Of a DNA stretch of 40,325 nucleotides, positions 23,052 through 33,147 are shown one piece after another. The DNA is from Porogramme epimiltina (Eukaryota; Basidiomycota; Agaricomycetes; Polyporales; Polyporaceae). Location: contig FTLJ01000341.1 of the NCBI GenBank assembly GCA_900155495.1, positions 1 through 40,325 of the forward strand, written 5' to 3'. Position 1 is the stretch's first letter, and each line of letters starts with the position of its first letter. The position numbers and the translations under genes were made by a program. The notes beneath the pieces are model-generated. The model saw only the letters and a program-made list of their open reading frames with translations, was not told the origin of the DNA and did not search any database.

Positions 23052-24005
23052 GTGAAGCGAATGCCCACCTACTCCCAACCGCAGCCCATCCCCGTTCCGA
23101 CTGGGGGCTCTACGCGGAGGTCCCCATCAACGGCTCGTAGCCCGTACGGCCGCCACGCCCGGGACCGCGGCGCGACGACCGGTGGCGGGGCCAGAGAATG
23201 GAGCAGTCCCTTCCAGCGTCCCCGCAGCTCCGCCAGCCACTCCAGCGGCTCGTCCTCCCTCCTCTTCCCCATGGACCCAGAACGCGGCTCCAGCTCCAGC
23301 GCGAGCTCGTCCCGTCACGGCTCGGCGGAGCCGCCGTTCCTGTACGACGTGCCCCACAGCCCCAACAGCCCACAAGCGGACTGGCCCGTCTGCCCCCTCT
23401 GTCGACAAATGTACTACGGGGCCCCAGCGCCCGTGCAACCTAGCCGAGGCAGGTCGCCCCGCCAAAACACAGCATTGTGTCCGGTCTGCCAGAGGGAGGC
23501 CTGGCAGCGAGAGCAGCACGCCCGACGCCGCCCGCCCGAGAGCGACTTCAGCCCCGCTCGGCACCGCGACGGCCGCTGGGAGAACGAGTCGCAGTCGTCG
23601 CGGTCGACTTACCGGCAAGGCCGCGCAGCGCCTGAGGCCAGGCTTGTTTGTCCTTCTTCGCACGGTACGTGGCCGCACCCCGACGTGTCCATCCAACGTT
23701 CATACTACTGCACAGCCCCTTCCACTCATGTTATCGGTCGCCCCTTCCCGTCTTACGGGGGGCCGACCCCGCCTCACCGGCCTTCGCAGCCATACCCAAT
23801 GTACCAGACGGGGCCCTGGACCGACCCCGGCACTCTGCCCCCTGCGACGCCTTTCGTTGGTGCCTACCATCCACAATACCAGCTCCCTCAGTTGATCACC
23901 CAACTACACCGGCGGCCCGCTCCGGCCAGCGACGTCTCTCGAGCGCACCCTGGCGACCCGTTTGGGGCCGCTTCTGCACCTACATTCTCTCACTTCCGAC
24001 GCTGA
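23052..24005 (+). CDS. Hypothetical protein with two CxxC pairs
   Basis: Single open frame of 317 aa on the plus strand with no need for introns. The family is not recognised. The first half is Ser/Arg/Pro-rich and probably disordered. Around residues 114-150 there are two cysteine pairs, WPVCPLCRQMYYG and ALCPVCQREAW, spaced about 28 residues apart, which could bind one zinc in a ribbon-like fold. The C-terminal third is rich in Pro, Tyr, Gln and His (PYPMYQTGPW, YHPQYQLPQL) without a domain signature. A TACATAA string sits about 80 bases upstream of the ATG. An in-frame ATG three codons in (23061) could also be used. It may be a lineage-specific gene; without an ortholog search it remains hypothetical. 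Confidence 0.6.
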   Translation: MKRMPTYSQPQPIPVPTGGSTRRSPSTARSPYGRHARDRGATTGGGAREWSSPFQRPRSSASHSSGSSSLLFPMDPERGSSSSASSSRHGSAEPPFLYDVPHSPNSPQADWPVCPLCRQMYYGAPAPVQPSRGRSPRQNTALCPVCQREAWQREQHARRRPPESDFSPARHRDGRWENESQSSRSTYRQGRAAPEARLVCPSSHGTWPHPDVSIQRSYYCTAPSTHVIGRPFPSYGGPTPPHRPSQPYPMYQTGPWTDPGTLPPATPFVGAYHPQYQLPQLITQLHRRPAPASDVSRAHPGDPFGAASAPTFSHFRR

Positions 24006-24358
24006 CAGTGAACCTTCTATTGCTTATCCTCTGTCTTGTTGCTGGCTTTCGTGCTCTCTCCAGTTCTCTTGGGAGTGTATATATATGCGAGCAACGTGTT
24101 GCTTCTAGATTACTTGCACTCAGACGCGCCGATACGATACCCATAGCACCCATGCATACGAAATATCTCTAGTGTTGGACAACATGTATCAATAGTATTA
24201 GTAGCACTCTGTCCGGACAGCGACCCCCGCGCGGACCAATCGCAGAACGAATCCGTGGTATATACGTCTATAGTAGATTACGTAGCTCTATGTGCGCCCC
24301 AACGCCGGGGCCCCCCCCCCAACCCCCTCTCACGCAATATACGAACAATGTCCGTGCC
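24006..24358. other. Convergent 3' region, two-CxxC gene / F-box gene
   Basis: 353 bases between two stop codons facing each other. AT-richer than its surroundings, with TATATATA at about 24079-24086. This is consistent with two 3' UTRs; no gene is seen. Confidence 0.45.
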
Positions 24359-25615
24359 TTACGGCACCTCGACCAAGACGCCCTTCTCCCGCAGCGGCTT
24401 CGCGATGCGCACGAACTCGTCATCGGCCGCGACTGGGCTCCAGTCGCCGTACAGGCGCACCTCCTTCAGCGCGGGGAAGCCCGGCCCCGCGAGGGCCTGG
24501 AAGTGCCGCTCGACGTGCGCCCAGTACTCCTTGCTCCCGGGCGCGTAGAACGCGTGGCAGTGCGCGTGGAGGCCGACGGACCTGAGGGATTCCATGGGCG
24601 CAGCGGCAACGGCGTCCGACGGGGGGTGCGTGAAGTGCACGTAGTAGTTGAGCGCCTCGAGCGCGGGCGCGCCGGCAAAGACGCACGCGAGGAAGTCCTG
24701 CACGCCGAAGCGGAGCGAGGGCCCGAGCTCGACGGTGCGCACCTGCGCGCCGGCGCTCGCCCAGAGCGGCCAGAACATGTCCGCGTGCGCGACGTGGTCG
24801 AAGACGACGTGGCGGAGCGCGGGGAGCGCGGGGCTGCGGCCGCTGGGCACGGTCTCGTCGGGCGTGGACGCGCCGGGCGTGCCGCCGATCGCGCGGCAGA
24901 GGTTGAGCACGAAGAAGGCGTTGACGCGCCGGAAGCGGAGCGTCGCGAGCGCGGGGAGCGCGACGGGCGCGGTGGGCGCGTGCAGGTAGCTCGGCCAGAG
25001 CTCGCCGCCGACGGAGAGGTACTCGAGCGCGGGCGCGGCGTTGAGGACGTCCGTGAGGGAGTTGATGCCGCCCGTGCGCGCGGCCTCGTTGTGGTGCCAC
25101 CAGTCGAGCCGCTGGAGCGCGGGCAGCGGCGGGCACTTGGGCGTCGCGTAGTCGTAGGTGATGGGCGTGAGGGGGTCTGAGGCGCGCACGAGGACCTGCA
25201 GGGACGAGCAGAGCTCGAGCACGTCGAGCGCGCCTGGGGGGCATTGGGGGGAGGTGGCGACGGTGCTGGAGTAGGGGAGGAGGGCGCGGCGGACGAGGCG
25301 GGCGCACGGGGGGATGGAGATACCTTCTGACTCCCAGTCCTCCCCGTCGCAGAGCATGCGCTTCATGGATGAGTAGGTGCGCGGAATGAGGATGTCTTCG
25401 TATAGGAGGGGGATCGCCCAACGCCTCCATTGCTTGCATACACGCGTGAGCGCGCACTTGGTGTGGCGCGCAGAGTCGTCGGTGGTCGCACTGGACGGGG
25501 GTGCTTCAAAGGGGAAGTAGTCGTGGCTGTAGAGCGCGGTCGTCCAGGGGTCGCGGGTCGCACAGCGGAATATTTCGAGCCACAGCTCAACGGGGAGCGA
25601 CGAGGAGGCTACCAT
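24359..25615 (-). CDS. Intronless F-box protein
   Basis: Single exon of 418 aa on the minus strand. The N-terminus (SSLPVELWLEIFRCATRD) is a typical F-box core, followed by RVCKQWRRWAIPLLYEDILI. Residues about 130-410 have repeated leucine-rich segments of the form LPALxxLxFRxV and APALExLxxx (for example LPALQRLDWW, LPALATLRFRRV, FPALKEVRLYGDW), as in the LRR-like domains of the large Agaricomycete F-box family. It probably links substrates to an SCF (Skp1-Cullin-F-box) ubiquitin ligase; the substrate is unknown. The body is very GC-rich. It lacks introns while nearly all neighbours are intron-dense, which suggests a family member spread by retroposition or late duplication. Confidence 0.88.
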   Translation of the reverse strand: MVASSSLPVELWLEIFRCATRDPWTTALYSHDYFPFEAPPSSATTDDSARHTKCALTRVCKQWRRWAIPLLYEDILIPRTYSSMKRMLCDGEDWESEGISIPPCARLVRRALLPYSSTVATSPQCPPGALDVLELCSSLQVLVRASDPLTPITYDYATPKCPPLPALQRLDWWHHNEAARTGGINSLTDVLNAAPALEYLSVGGELWPSYLHAPTAPVALPALATLRFRRVNAFFVLNLCRAIGGTPGASTPDETVPSGRSPALPALRHVVFDHVAHADMFWPLWASAGAQVRTVELGPSLRFGVQDFLACVFAGAPALEALNYYVHFTHPPSDAVAAAPMESLRSVGLHAHCHAFYAPGSKEYWAHVERHFQALAGPGFPALKEVRLYGDWSPVAADDEFVRIAKPLREKGVLVEVP

Positions 25616-26084
25616 GATGGTGATGGTGATGGTGGTGGTGCGGTGTCGAGATGTCGAGGGCGGGATTTGCGCTCGGAGAGCTGGTTATCTGCGTGCGCAG
25701 AGGAGGCTCGGTGCGCTTTCGGTTAGGCTCGGGGGACGGTACATATACTGCAGCCACCGTGGGCGGACCGGGACGCGGACCGCCACGAGGCTCCGACGTG
25801 GACCGCGGCATCGAGATCTGGATGGGAAGGCACGGTCGGAGCGGCGCTGGAGCTGTCTGGCTGGCGATCGTGCACCGCTCCGCGCCGACCTCGACCTCGG
25901 CGCACGGAGGATGGAAAACACAAGGAACCCGTCCGCCACCGCCAGTCGGCGCTCGTGCATCTGGGCGAGCCCACACGTCATCGCGCCCGCGCGCCAGCCA
26001 TCGGTCATCCCGCGGAAAAAATCTCCGTTGAAGATAGACAAGAACAGATCGAGGTGCGCGCTGAGTACAGCCGCTGCACGAGCC
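25616..26084. other. Intergenic region, F-box promoter / GPI10 3' end
   Basis: 469 bases between two minus-strand genes. It starts with a GGTGAT repeat touching the F-box start codon. Open frames in it have no features and overlap on both strands. Confidence 0.45.
25618..25641. repeat. (GGTGAT)n simple repeat before the F-box start
   Basis: Short GGTGAT/GGTGGT tandem tract directly upstream of the F-box ATG, so the mRNA leader would contain a CACCATCAC-type run. Confidence 0.7.
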
Positions 26085-28050
26085 TTATCCAGGCGTTGGC
26101 AGCGTTGAAGACCGGTACCGCCAGACACGCACGCCACCCCTCCTCCGGCCATCTCCCTCCCAGCCATACTCCGCGCGCCACACCTCTTCGTACCCGACCC
26201 GGCTCAGAAGCTCCCGAATCCCGTCCGCCTCCAGCAGTGCGCCGAACAGAACCAGGTTCTGCGGCCACTCGTGCCGCCACGGATACAGCTGGCCCTCGGC
26301 GAACGTGCCTGGCCTTGAAGATGGAAGGCGCGACCGCGGGAAGGTGGGGTCGACACGTTGCGGGAACCGCGTTGCCAGGTATTCCAGGGGGTCGTCGTAA
26401 AATACGTCGGTCTGATCTTTGTACTCTGAAACGTTCTGGCCCCTGCCGGAGACAAATGGAGTGAGTTTCATACAGTTCCGCGGGTTCGCCGACGGACGCA
26501 CTCTAGTGGAGGCTCGCACCCAAGCGCCCACAGCAGCCCGCTGTCGGCCAAATCCGGCCTGTGGAGGTACGCTTGCCAGGGCGTCGAGTGGCAAGGCATG
26601 AGGAACCCGATGGATTTGGACTCCTCCGTCGGGAGATTTCGGAGGTAGTGCATCACCTCCACTTGTGCCCGCTCGTGAAACAGTGCGACGTACGCAACCG
26701 CTCCGAGCGATACCGACAGCATGAGCCGACGATATGGGCTGCGCAACGTGCTGCTCACTCCGGGGTGGGCGTCGGCAACCGAGTCGACCAGAGATTTGGA
26801 GGCGAGAACGTGCATCAGGGGGAGCAGAGGGTGGAGGAAACGCCATTCCTTGTGTCCGGCAAGCGAGTAGACGGAAGTGGTCCACACGATCAGGCCCAAC
26901 GCGACCTTCAAGGGCGTAGGGCTTGTTCGCTTCGAGGCCACATAGAGTCCGTCGACTACCCACGTCACTCCGGGAAAGCATAGAATCGGGATGGCTTGCG
27001 TCAGATAGTAGTGCCACGGGCTGCTTCCATAGAAAAGAGACACCGAGGAGGCGTTCGTAAGGAGGAAGTTCAGTGGCGTAAACACGGGTTTGCCGTAGTA
27101 TTGGGTATCCAGGGTGAAGATAGCGCCTGTGACCAGCAAGCTGCAAGAGGGTTATCAGGTCGCCCGAAGCACGCGGCATCCGAAAATAACATACCCGGCG
27201 GTACACCCGATGCCGAGGACGAACAGGATGTCGCGCGGCTGTTTTCGAAGTATCCACAGGAGATACGCGGACATGTACGCCCAAACTATCGCGTTCGTCG
27301 GCCGAATCGCCAACGCGAGGGCGGCCAACAGCAGCGCCTTTCGTAAGTCGTTCCTGCAGAAGAGTGGTCGAGCGCTGAGCTGACGGCATCAAGATGGAAG
27401 CAGACGGCGGGCTCACCTCCAAGACGCCACCGCTACATCCCAGGGAAAGAAGCTTAGCGCCATTGTCGTCAGAGACGTCTCAGCCGAGTTTGAAAGCGAG
27501 CGCGACAACGAGAGCCCGTGAAAGAAGGACGTCAGAGACAGCACGAACTGCAGCACCTCGCCGGTCAGCATGTGCAACAACACATCGCCAGGCGAGCCGA
27601 GGAAGTCGCACCCACCGCGACGTCGACGTATCGCTCGCCCGCCAGCCGCCTCGTTAGTCGAACGAGCGCTACGTCGGTCATGGCGGCGACCACGCCGTGT
27701 ACGACCTTCGGCGCCCAGATCTGCAGCGTAATCGATACACGCCGTTCAGCCATCGCGGGCTCTGTCTGCGCGTACAATCACCTCCGTACCAGCGCCGCAG
27801 TCTGGTCCAGCTCGAGAGTCTTGAGAAGCCAGTAGGCCGGTATGTTGAGCGCCGGGTAGAGGACGCTCCGGATCGGCCTAGGCGCGAGCCATTCCCATGT
27901 GAGGTGGCCGTAGCCAAAGACCGCGTGGTGCGCGACTTCGAGCGACTGGAAATACTCGTCGGGCTGGAAGAACGTGCGCGTGGCGAGGGCTATCGCGACG
28001 CGGACCGCGAGCGCGACAAGCGGACGGTTGACCATGGAGGTGGAGGACAA
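26085..28050 (-). CDS. GPI10: GPI mannosyltransferase 3 (GPI10 / PIG-B)
   Basis: Six exons on the minus strand: 28050-27790, 27720-27616, 27547-27417, 27353-27195, 27140-26502, 26442-26085; 550 aa. A GT22-type multi-pass ER membrane protein. The first luminal loop has RTFFQPDEYFQSLEVAH, with acidic D31-E32 as the likely catalytic site. PKVVHGVVAAMTD, LSLSRSLSNSAETSLT and RPTNAIVWAYMSAYLLW are conserved family blocks, and the HKE motif (H315-K-E) lies in AGHKEWRFLHPLLP. The enzyme adds the third alpha-1,2-linked mannose to the GPI precursor in the ER lumen. The C-terminal part (WRHEWPQNLVLFGALL, GYEEVWRAEYGWEGD) is complete. The six-exon model is in frame and near the usual family length. An alternative start at 28035 is possible. 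Confidence 0.93.
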
Positions 28051-28321
28051 GCTACGGTAAGCGAGGCGCCCGGAAGGCGGGAGGCATCGAACCTTGTGGG
28101 CGGCGAAGGGCCATCACCTCGTTGGTCGCTGAGCGCCTTCCGAACGTAAACCGCGGGTCACGGTCACGCCCAGCGACGGTCAGCGGGTCGTTCGTGCAAT
28201 ACGCAGGGTGGTTCTAACGTTACATTAGACACGTTGGACAGCGACCAATAAATACTAGCGATACATCGGCGTATAATAAATAGGGCAGCAGCAGAGCGCA
28301 AGATATAGCAACGCAGTGACC

Positions 28322-30744
28322 TCACATCCTTTCCGCTAAGAACCTAGACACCTTCTTTTCCCGCACGGGCGTCGACCCTGCCGACCTGGACGTCCCAGGT
28401 GCGGACTCGCGTACATCGGTAGCGACGATTGGCCTGCGTTCTAGTACCGATGCGCTGAGGGGTGCTGCTGCGGACGGCATCGCGGTTCCCGAAGCCGGCG
28501 AGGGGGAGGCACCCGAGATTGGGGTCCCTACGGCGGTCGATGACGCACTGCTGAATGAGGGCGACTCCAGGATCATGGACTCGAACGCGGCGACGCGCGT
28601 CGAAGCGTCCGTGCCGTAGGGCGAAGGGGACGACGACGGAGATGACACAACGCCCGGTGCAGGGAATGAGGGCGAGTCCACAATCATGCCAGGCATCTGC
28701 ATCGGAAGCGGCGCGGAAACCTTTCGCGAGGGACCTGGCGTTTGAGTTTGAGAAGCCTTGATTGGGATAGGAATCGGTGTGCCACTGTACGAAGGCAGCT
28801 TTGGTGATGACCGCTCCGGCGTGGCCACTGGAGTTGATGCGCTTGATGGGGAACACGGTGAGGACGGTGTGCGAGATTCGGTGAGGGCCTTTTTGAACTG
28901 GGACGCCCTCGAAGGCTTGACGTTGGTGCTGGGCGGGGTCGCGATAGGGGATGGGACCGTTACGGACGAAGGTTCACCGTTAGGGGGCGCAGTATCAGTG
29001 ATAGGTGAAGGAATGGAAGCAGGCACTGCTGGCGCATTGGGTCCGATGTTGGTTACTTCACCCTTCTTGAGCATCTCCAGCATCTCCTTCGTCGCCGGGT
29101 CGGCCTCGTCGTCGCTTTCACCTTCTTGCCCCCCTACGAGTTGACCGTCCTCGAATTTCCCTAGCCGCACAGCAGCTTTCAATGTCGACGATTGTGACGC
29201 CGGAAGTATCGATGCTCCTAAGGACCGTGAGGGCAAAGAGGACAGGGAAGCCTTGAATCGAGAGACGGGCGGTTTCGGTGGGTCGGTAGAAAGCGTCGCG
29301 TCTAGCGGCACGACCTAGATTAAAGCGCTAAGGGAGGCTGGTTTCATAGGGAGGGATAGAGAAGAAACTCACAGGTTGGTCCCATTCGTGTTCTCCTTCG
29401 GAGTGTTCGTGATTGCGCATGGCCGCCAGCGCGTCGGCGCCGACCGTAGCACGTTTCTCGTAGTAAGCTAGGGCGATTTCTCGTTGGTGTCGGGCAAAGT
29501 CATAACTTTCGTCGTCCCATTCAACTGGTTCCTTGTCTTCCGGGACATCGAAGTCGCTCTCGTCAGAATCGTCGTCAGGATTTGACGGTGGAGGGTCCGA
29601 GTCCGAGTGGTCTGACTGAATGATCTCCCCATCGTCGGAGTCGGCGGGGACGTCGGAACCGGGGTCGGATTCGTCGTCAGAATCAGGCTGGGACGGTGGC
29701 GGGGGTGACTTTGGACCACGACCCTTGCCGGCGGCACGCTCGACGACGTTCATCCGCACAGGGCCCAGATTCATCTGGGCGCGCGTGAGGAGTGCGCTCT
29801 TTCCGGGAGCCTTGAATGCCCCCGGTGCCACATCTCCCCAGTCAAACGGTGGCGGCACTGGGACGTCATTTGCAGGCTGAAGCTCATGGTCGGGTGGAAG
29901 ATCCGCAAAGGTAACACTTTTCTTGGGCTTGAGCTTCTGCCTCTCCTCTCTCGCCTGCTTCTCCGCCACCTCCAATGCCTCTTTCTCCTTCACTTCCCGG
30001 TCGCGCGCTTCGGCGAGGTTACGGAGGAGAGCTTTGCCCATCTTCTTCTGCATCTCTCGCGCCTTTTTAAGAGCCTCCATCTCCGCCTCCGCAGCTTGTT
30101 TACGCTTCTCGAGGTCGGCGGCGAACCGCTCGCGTTCCTCCGCGTCGTCTCTCTCTTGCTGAATGCGTTCTTCCTCCTCCAGCGCGTCCAGGATCCGATC
30201 GCGCTCGGCACGCCTGCGAGCTTTCTCAGAAGAAGACAGCGCCCATAGGGGAATGACATCCGGGTCTTGGAAGGCCGGCATAGTGCTTGGGGTAGAAGGG
30301 TTCTCGAAGGCAGGCACGGGTTCGACGATGTCGATGATGGGAAGGCCCTCTTCATTCAAGAGCTATAGAAGATACAGATGTATTCGACACGGCTCACGGG
30401 TTCAAGTAGTGCGACATACCTCACCCTTGGCGTTCCGTTGAGCAGTGTCTGGCATCGCGTCCTCGCCAAGGAGTTCACCCAGTCTGTCCGAGATGCGTCG
30501 GACCTGGTCTTTGTTCAGCTTGGCGTCATTGTGCTCTTCGGCTCCAGGTGCAAGAGAGTCCAAGAGTGCCTGGAGAGCTAGCGAGGCGGATCAGGTGGGC
30601 GGGCAGGGGCAGTCAAAAGAGATGGATCATGTCAGTTGTATTGTGTGGAGGAGCGCTCGCGGAATCAACCGGTGTCTATCACTCACCCTCTGCGCGGCTC
30701 TCGCTCATGCTCTTGGCGGAGCCACCTGAGAAAGCGCTCGTCAT
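28322..30744 (-). CDS. DUF3835 protein, URI/Bud27-like
   Basis: Four exons on the minus strand: 30744-30687, 30577-30420, 30362-29373, 29314-28322; 732 aa (720 aa if the ATG at 30708 is used). Residues about 117-218 form a long charged coiled coil. An acidic Ser/Asp-rich stretch follows (DSDDESDPGSD and similar, about 275-345). The C-terminal half has PVSRFKASL at about 418 and ends VSRFLAERM; such VSRF/VSKF motifs are typical of the URI1/Bud27 C-terminal region (DUF3835). No prefoldin alpha helices are visible at the N-terminus, unlike human URI, and only 232 bases separate it from PNO1. URI/Bud27 assists assembly of RNA polymerases and ribosome production. Assignment rests on short motifs, so it is moderate. 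Confidence 0.7.
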
Positions 30745-30976
30745 TCTGCGTGAGCCAGAATATCGCACGCGGAGTGTCGGGGAAGAGGCGGTGGTGGGGA
30801 AGGAGAGAGGCAAGCGTGCACCGAACATGAGCACAGGATGCCTCCGTGCATGCTCCTTCGGCATCTGCCGGGCGACATGCAGAATTTCTGCAGACGCCCG
30901 CGGCCCCTCGTCGCATCTGTCCTTTACGCCCTCAGCCCCGCCTTGATACCTTCTTTCCACCCCTGCGCTAGACAAA
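30745..30976. promoter_or_regulatory. Divergent promoter, DUF3835 gene / PNO1
   Basis: Only 232 bases separate the two start codons, so the two genes must share regulatory DNA. No TATA box is seen. The partner functions (URI-like and a 40S assembly factor) make co-regulation plausible. Confidence 0.5.
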
Positions 30977-32054
30977 ATGGTCGTACTTCACGCACAGGCG
31001 AGCACCTCCGAGGTCAAGCAGAAGAAGAACCGCAGGAAAATGTCCAAGAAGCCCGCTAGGACCGCTCCCGCGGAGGGCGCGGAGGAGGACCTTGAGATGG
31101 TCGAGTCTGCGCCTGCAGATGGCGAAGCCGAGGATGCTGTCGTCGAAGAGGCACAACCGGAGAACAACTGGAATGGCCAGGACGACGATGTCATGATCGA
31201 CACAGACCCGTCCGCCCCATCGCAAGCCGATGCCCCTGCCTTCCCCGCTCTCCCCGCGTCTGCGCAGCGGTCCGCGCTCAAGTCGGAGATCCGCAGGATA
31301 CCCATACCACCACACCGCATGACCCCCTTGAAGAAGGACTGGGTCAACGTCTTCTCACCGTTGACGGAGATGTTGCAGTTGCAAGTGCGGATGAACGTGC
31401 AGAGGAAGTGTGTAGAGATTAGGGTGTGTACTTTCATTTTCCCCTTTGCGCACCGGGTTGGCTGAACCTTTCGAAAGACATCGAAGCACACGAAGGACAT
31501 CGGTGCTATTCAGAAGGGTGCCGACTTCGTTAAGGCGTATGCGTTAGGATTTGATGTCAATGTGAGTCTCAGCGAGGTTTTGCCAGTTTCTCCTGATAGA
31601 AGCTAACGTCAATTGGCGTAGGACTCAATCGCGCTTCTGCGCCTCGACGACCTCTACCTCGATTCTTTCGAAATCAAGGACGTGAAGACTCTGCATGGGG
31701 ATCATTTGTCTCGTGCCATTGGTAAGCAGCGGCGTTACTTCGTTGTTTTAATCCGTCGCTCAGTGTTTTTTACGCCAGGCCGTATCGCCGGCCAGGATGG
31801 CAAGACAAAATTCACTATCGAGAATGCCAGTCGGACGCGTATCGTCCTTGCAGATACGTACGTAATCACACCTTTCCTTTTGATCCTGGGCTCAATTTGC
31901 GGATGCCTGCAGCAAAATCCACATTCTGGGTTCATTCCAGAACATCAAAATTGCGCGAGATGCTATCGTCTCCCTCATCCTCGGCTCGCCTCCCGGCAAG
32001 GTTTATGCTGGACTCCGGACGGTGAGCGCACGGATGCGGCAGCGGGCACTCTAA
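30977..32054 (+). CDS. PNO1: Pre-rRNA-processing protein PNO1 (Dim2), KH domain
   Basis: Five exons on the plus strand: 30977-31423, 31478-31561, 31622-31721, 31779-31857, 31913-32054; 283 aa (yeast Dim2 is 274). Residues 1-100 are a Lys- then Glu/Asp-rich tail. From about 105 the sequence is near-invariant for the family: [95 protein letters not shown] and [18 protein letters not shown]. The KH domains bind the 3' end of 18S pre-rRNA; the protein recruits Dim1 and guides Nob1 cleavage in 40S maturation, in nucleolus and cytoplasm. Two extra residues (AL) follow the usual RMRQR end. Confidence 0.97.
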
Positions 32055-33147
32055 TATATGTCACCTATTTGTTGTACCCCTTGCTTGTTGGTATGTAGCA
32101 TAGATGTTTCACGGGCTTCGCACTTGACCGCTTCCAAGTCTTTCGGATATTTCCAAGCATAGCAGTGCCGGGCGAGTGTGTATATTCTACCACGCTGGTT
32201 AGCGCTTCTAGAAGTCCGCGTGCTTCTACAACATCATAATGAGTGGTAATAGTGAATTGGAAAGCATGACGTCGACGACCTCGTGTGCGACATACTCCGC
32301 AACCGAGATGTCAAGCCGTCTCTCTCGGGTCTTGGAAGGAGTCCAACCTTTTGAGCCTCGAGGCTGGTTGTTGGCGCCTGCTCAGCACGCACGTGGCAAG
32401 TGCCATCTTAAGAATCTGTTGTCGACCGACGACCCAACAGACTTTTTCACCTCTTGAACCCATCCTCACTTCAACCTAGTAGCTTGACCCGCGCAACACT
32501 GCGGTAGTTTCAATTCAGACCAAGTCTGCCAGGTGAGTCCACACCACCTTGTTGAACCACCTCCCTTCATTGTAAGCGTTTTCTCCACATCCCAAGGTTC
32601 AAACTTGCTCCTCTGTTGACGCCATTTACTCCATGGCCCGCTGACTGTTCATATGCTAGAATGTCTATGCACCGACGAGAATGAGAGAGTTCACCCAGCG
32701 CCACACTGTTGGTCCTAGTGGATTCAAAACCCTTAGATGGTGACGATGACATAGTATGAGTGCCCTGTTGACGTCATAAACACCCCCGTGGGTGCATGTT
32801 CGAGCGTAGATTGCGGGATGGGGAAGCTAGGTTATCGTGCCCGACACCTGCCCCAGTCCCCTCCCCCGTATTGTGATCTCAACCTCCAACGCCCTCGGAA
32901 GCGATGAAAAGCGCCTTACTGTCGCTCCACCCACGATGACGGTTGGGGGCCGGCATTCCCCATCTTTCCGCGTCTCGCTACAACTACTTCGGCGGCGACC
33001 CGGGTGTGTTTATGGTTTGTCAGTGACAGCATCCCATGGCGTGGCAATTCAGACCAGGAAATCGGCGCTGGCGAGCGATATAGCTCTCGGCAACCCCGCT
33101 CGCCGTTCGCCTACCCCAACCCCACTTCGCTCGGCTAGCCTTGCAGC
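32055..33147. other. Intergenic region between PNO1 and the BTB-like gene
   Basis: About 1.1 kb. Short open frames (32239-32457, 32837-33298) carry no recognisable domain, and one overlaps the next gene's first exon out of frame. A perfect TGACGTCA occurs at 32769-32776. Otherwise nothing is seen. Confidence 0.5.
32769..32776. promoter_or_regulatory. TGACGTCA (CRE/ATF-type) palindrome
   Basis: Perfect 8-base bZIP consensus located 372 bases upstream of the BTB-like gene start. Binding is inferred from sequence only. Confidence 0.35.

Noticed and set aside
24290..25180. Plus-strand 296-codon frame
   Set aside because: Antisense shadow of the F-box gene; its Arg/Glu/Val-rich translation reflects GC bias.
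32239..32457. Small plus-strand frame downstream of PNO1
   Set aside because: 73 codons with no motif or splice partner; probably 3' UTR or intergenic.
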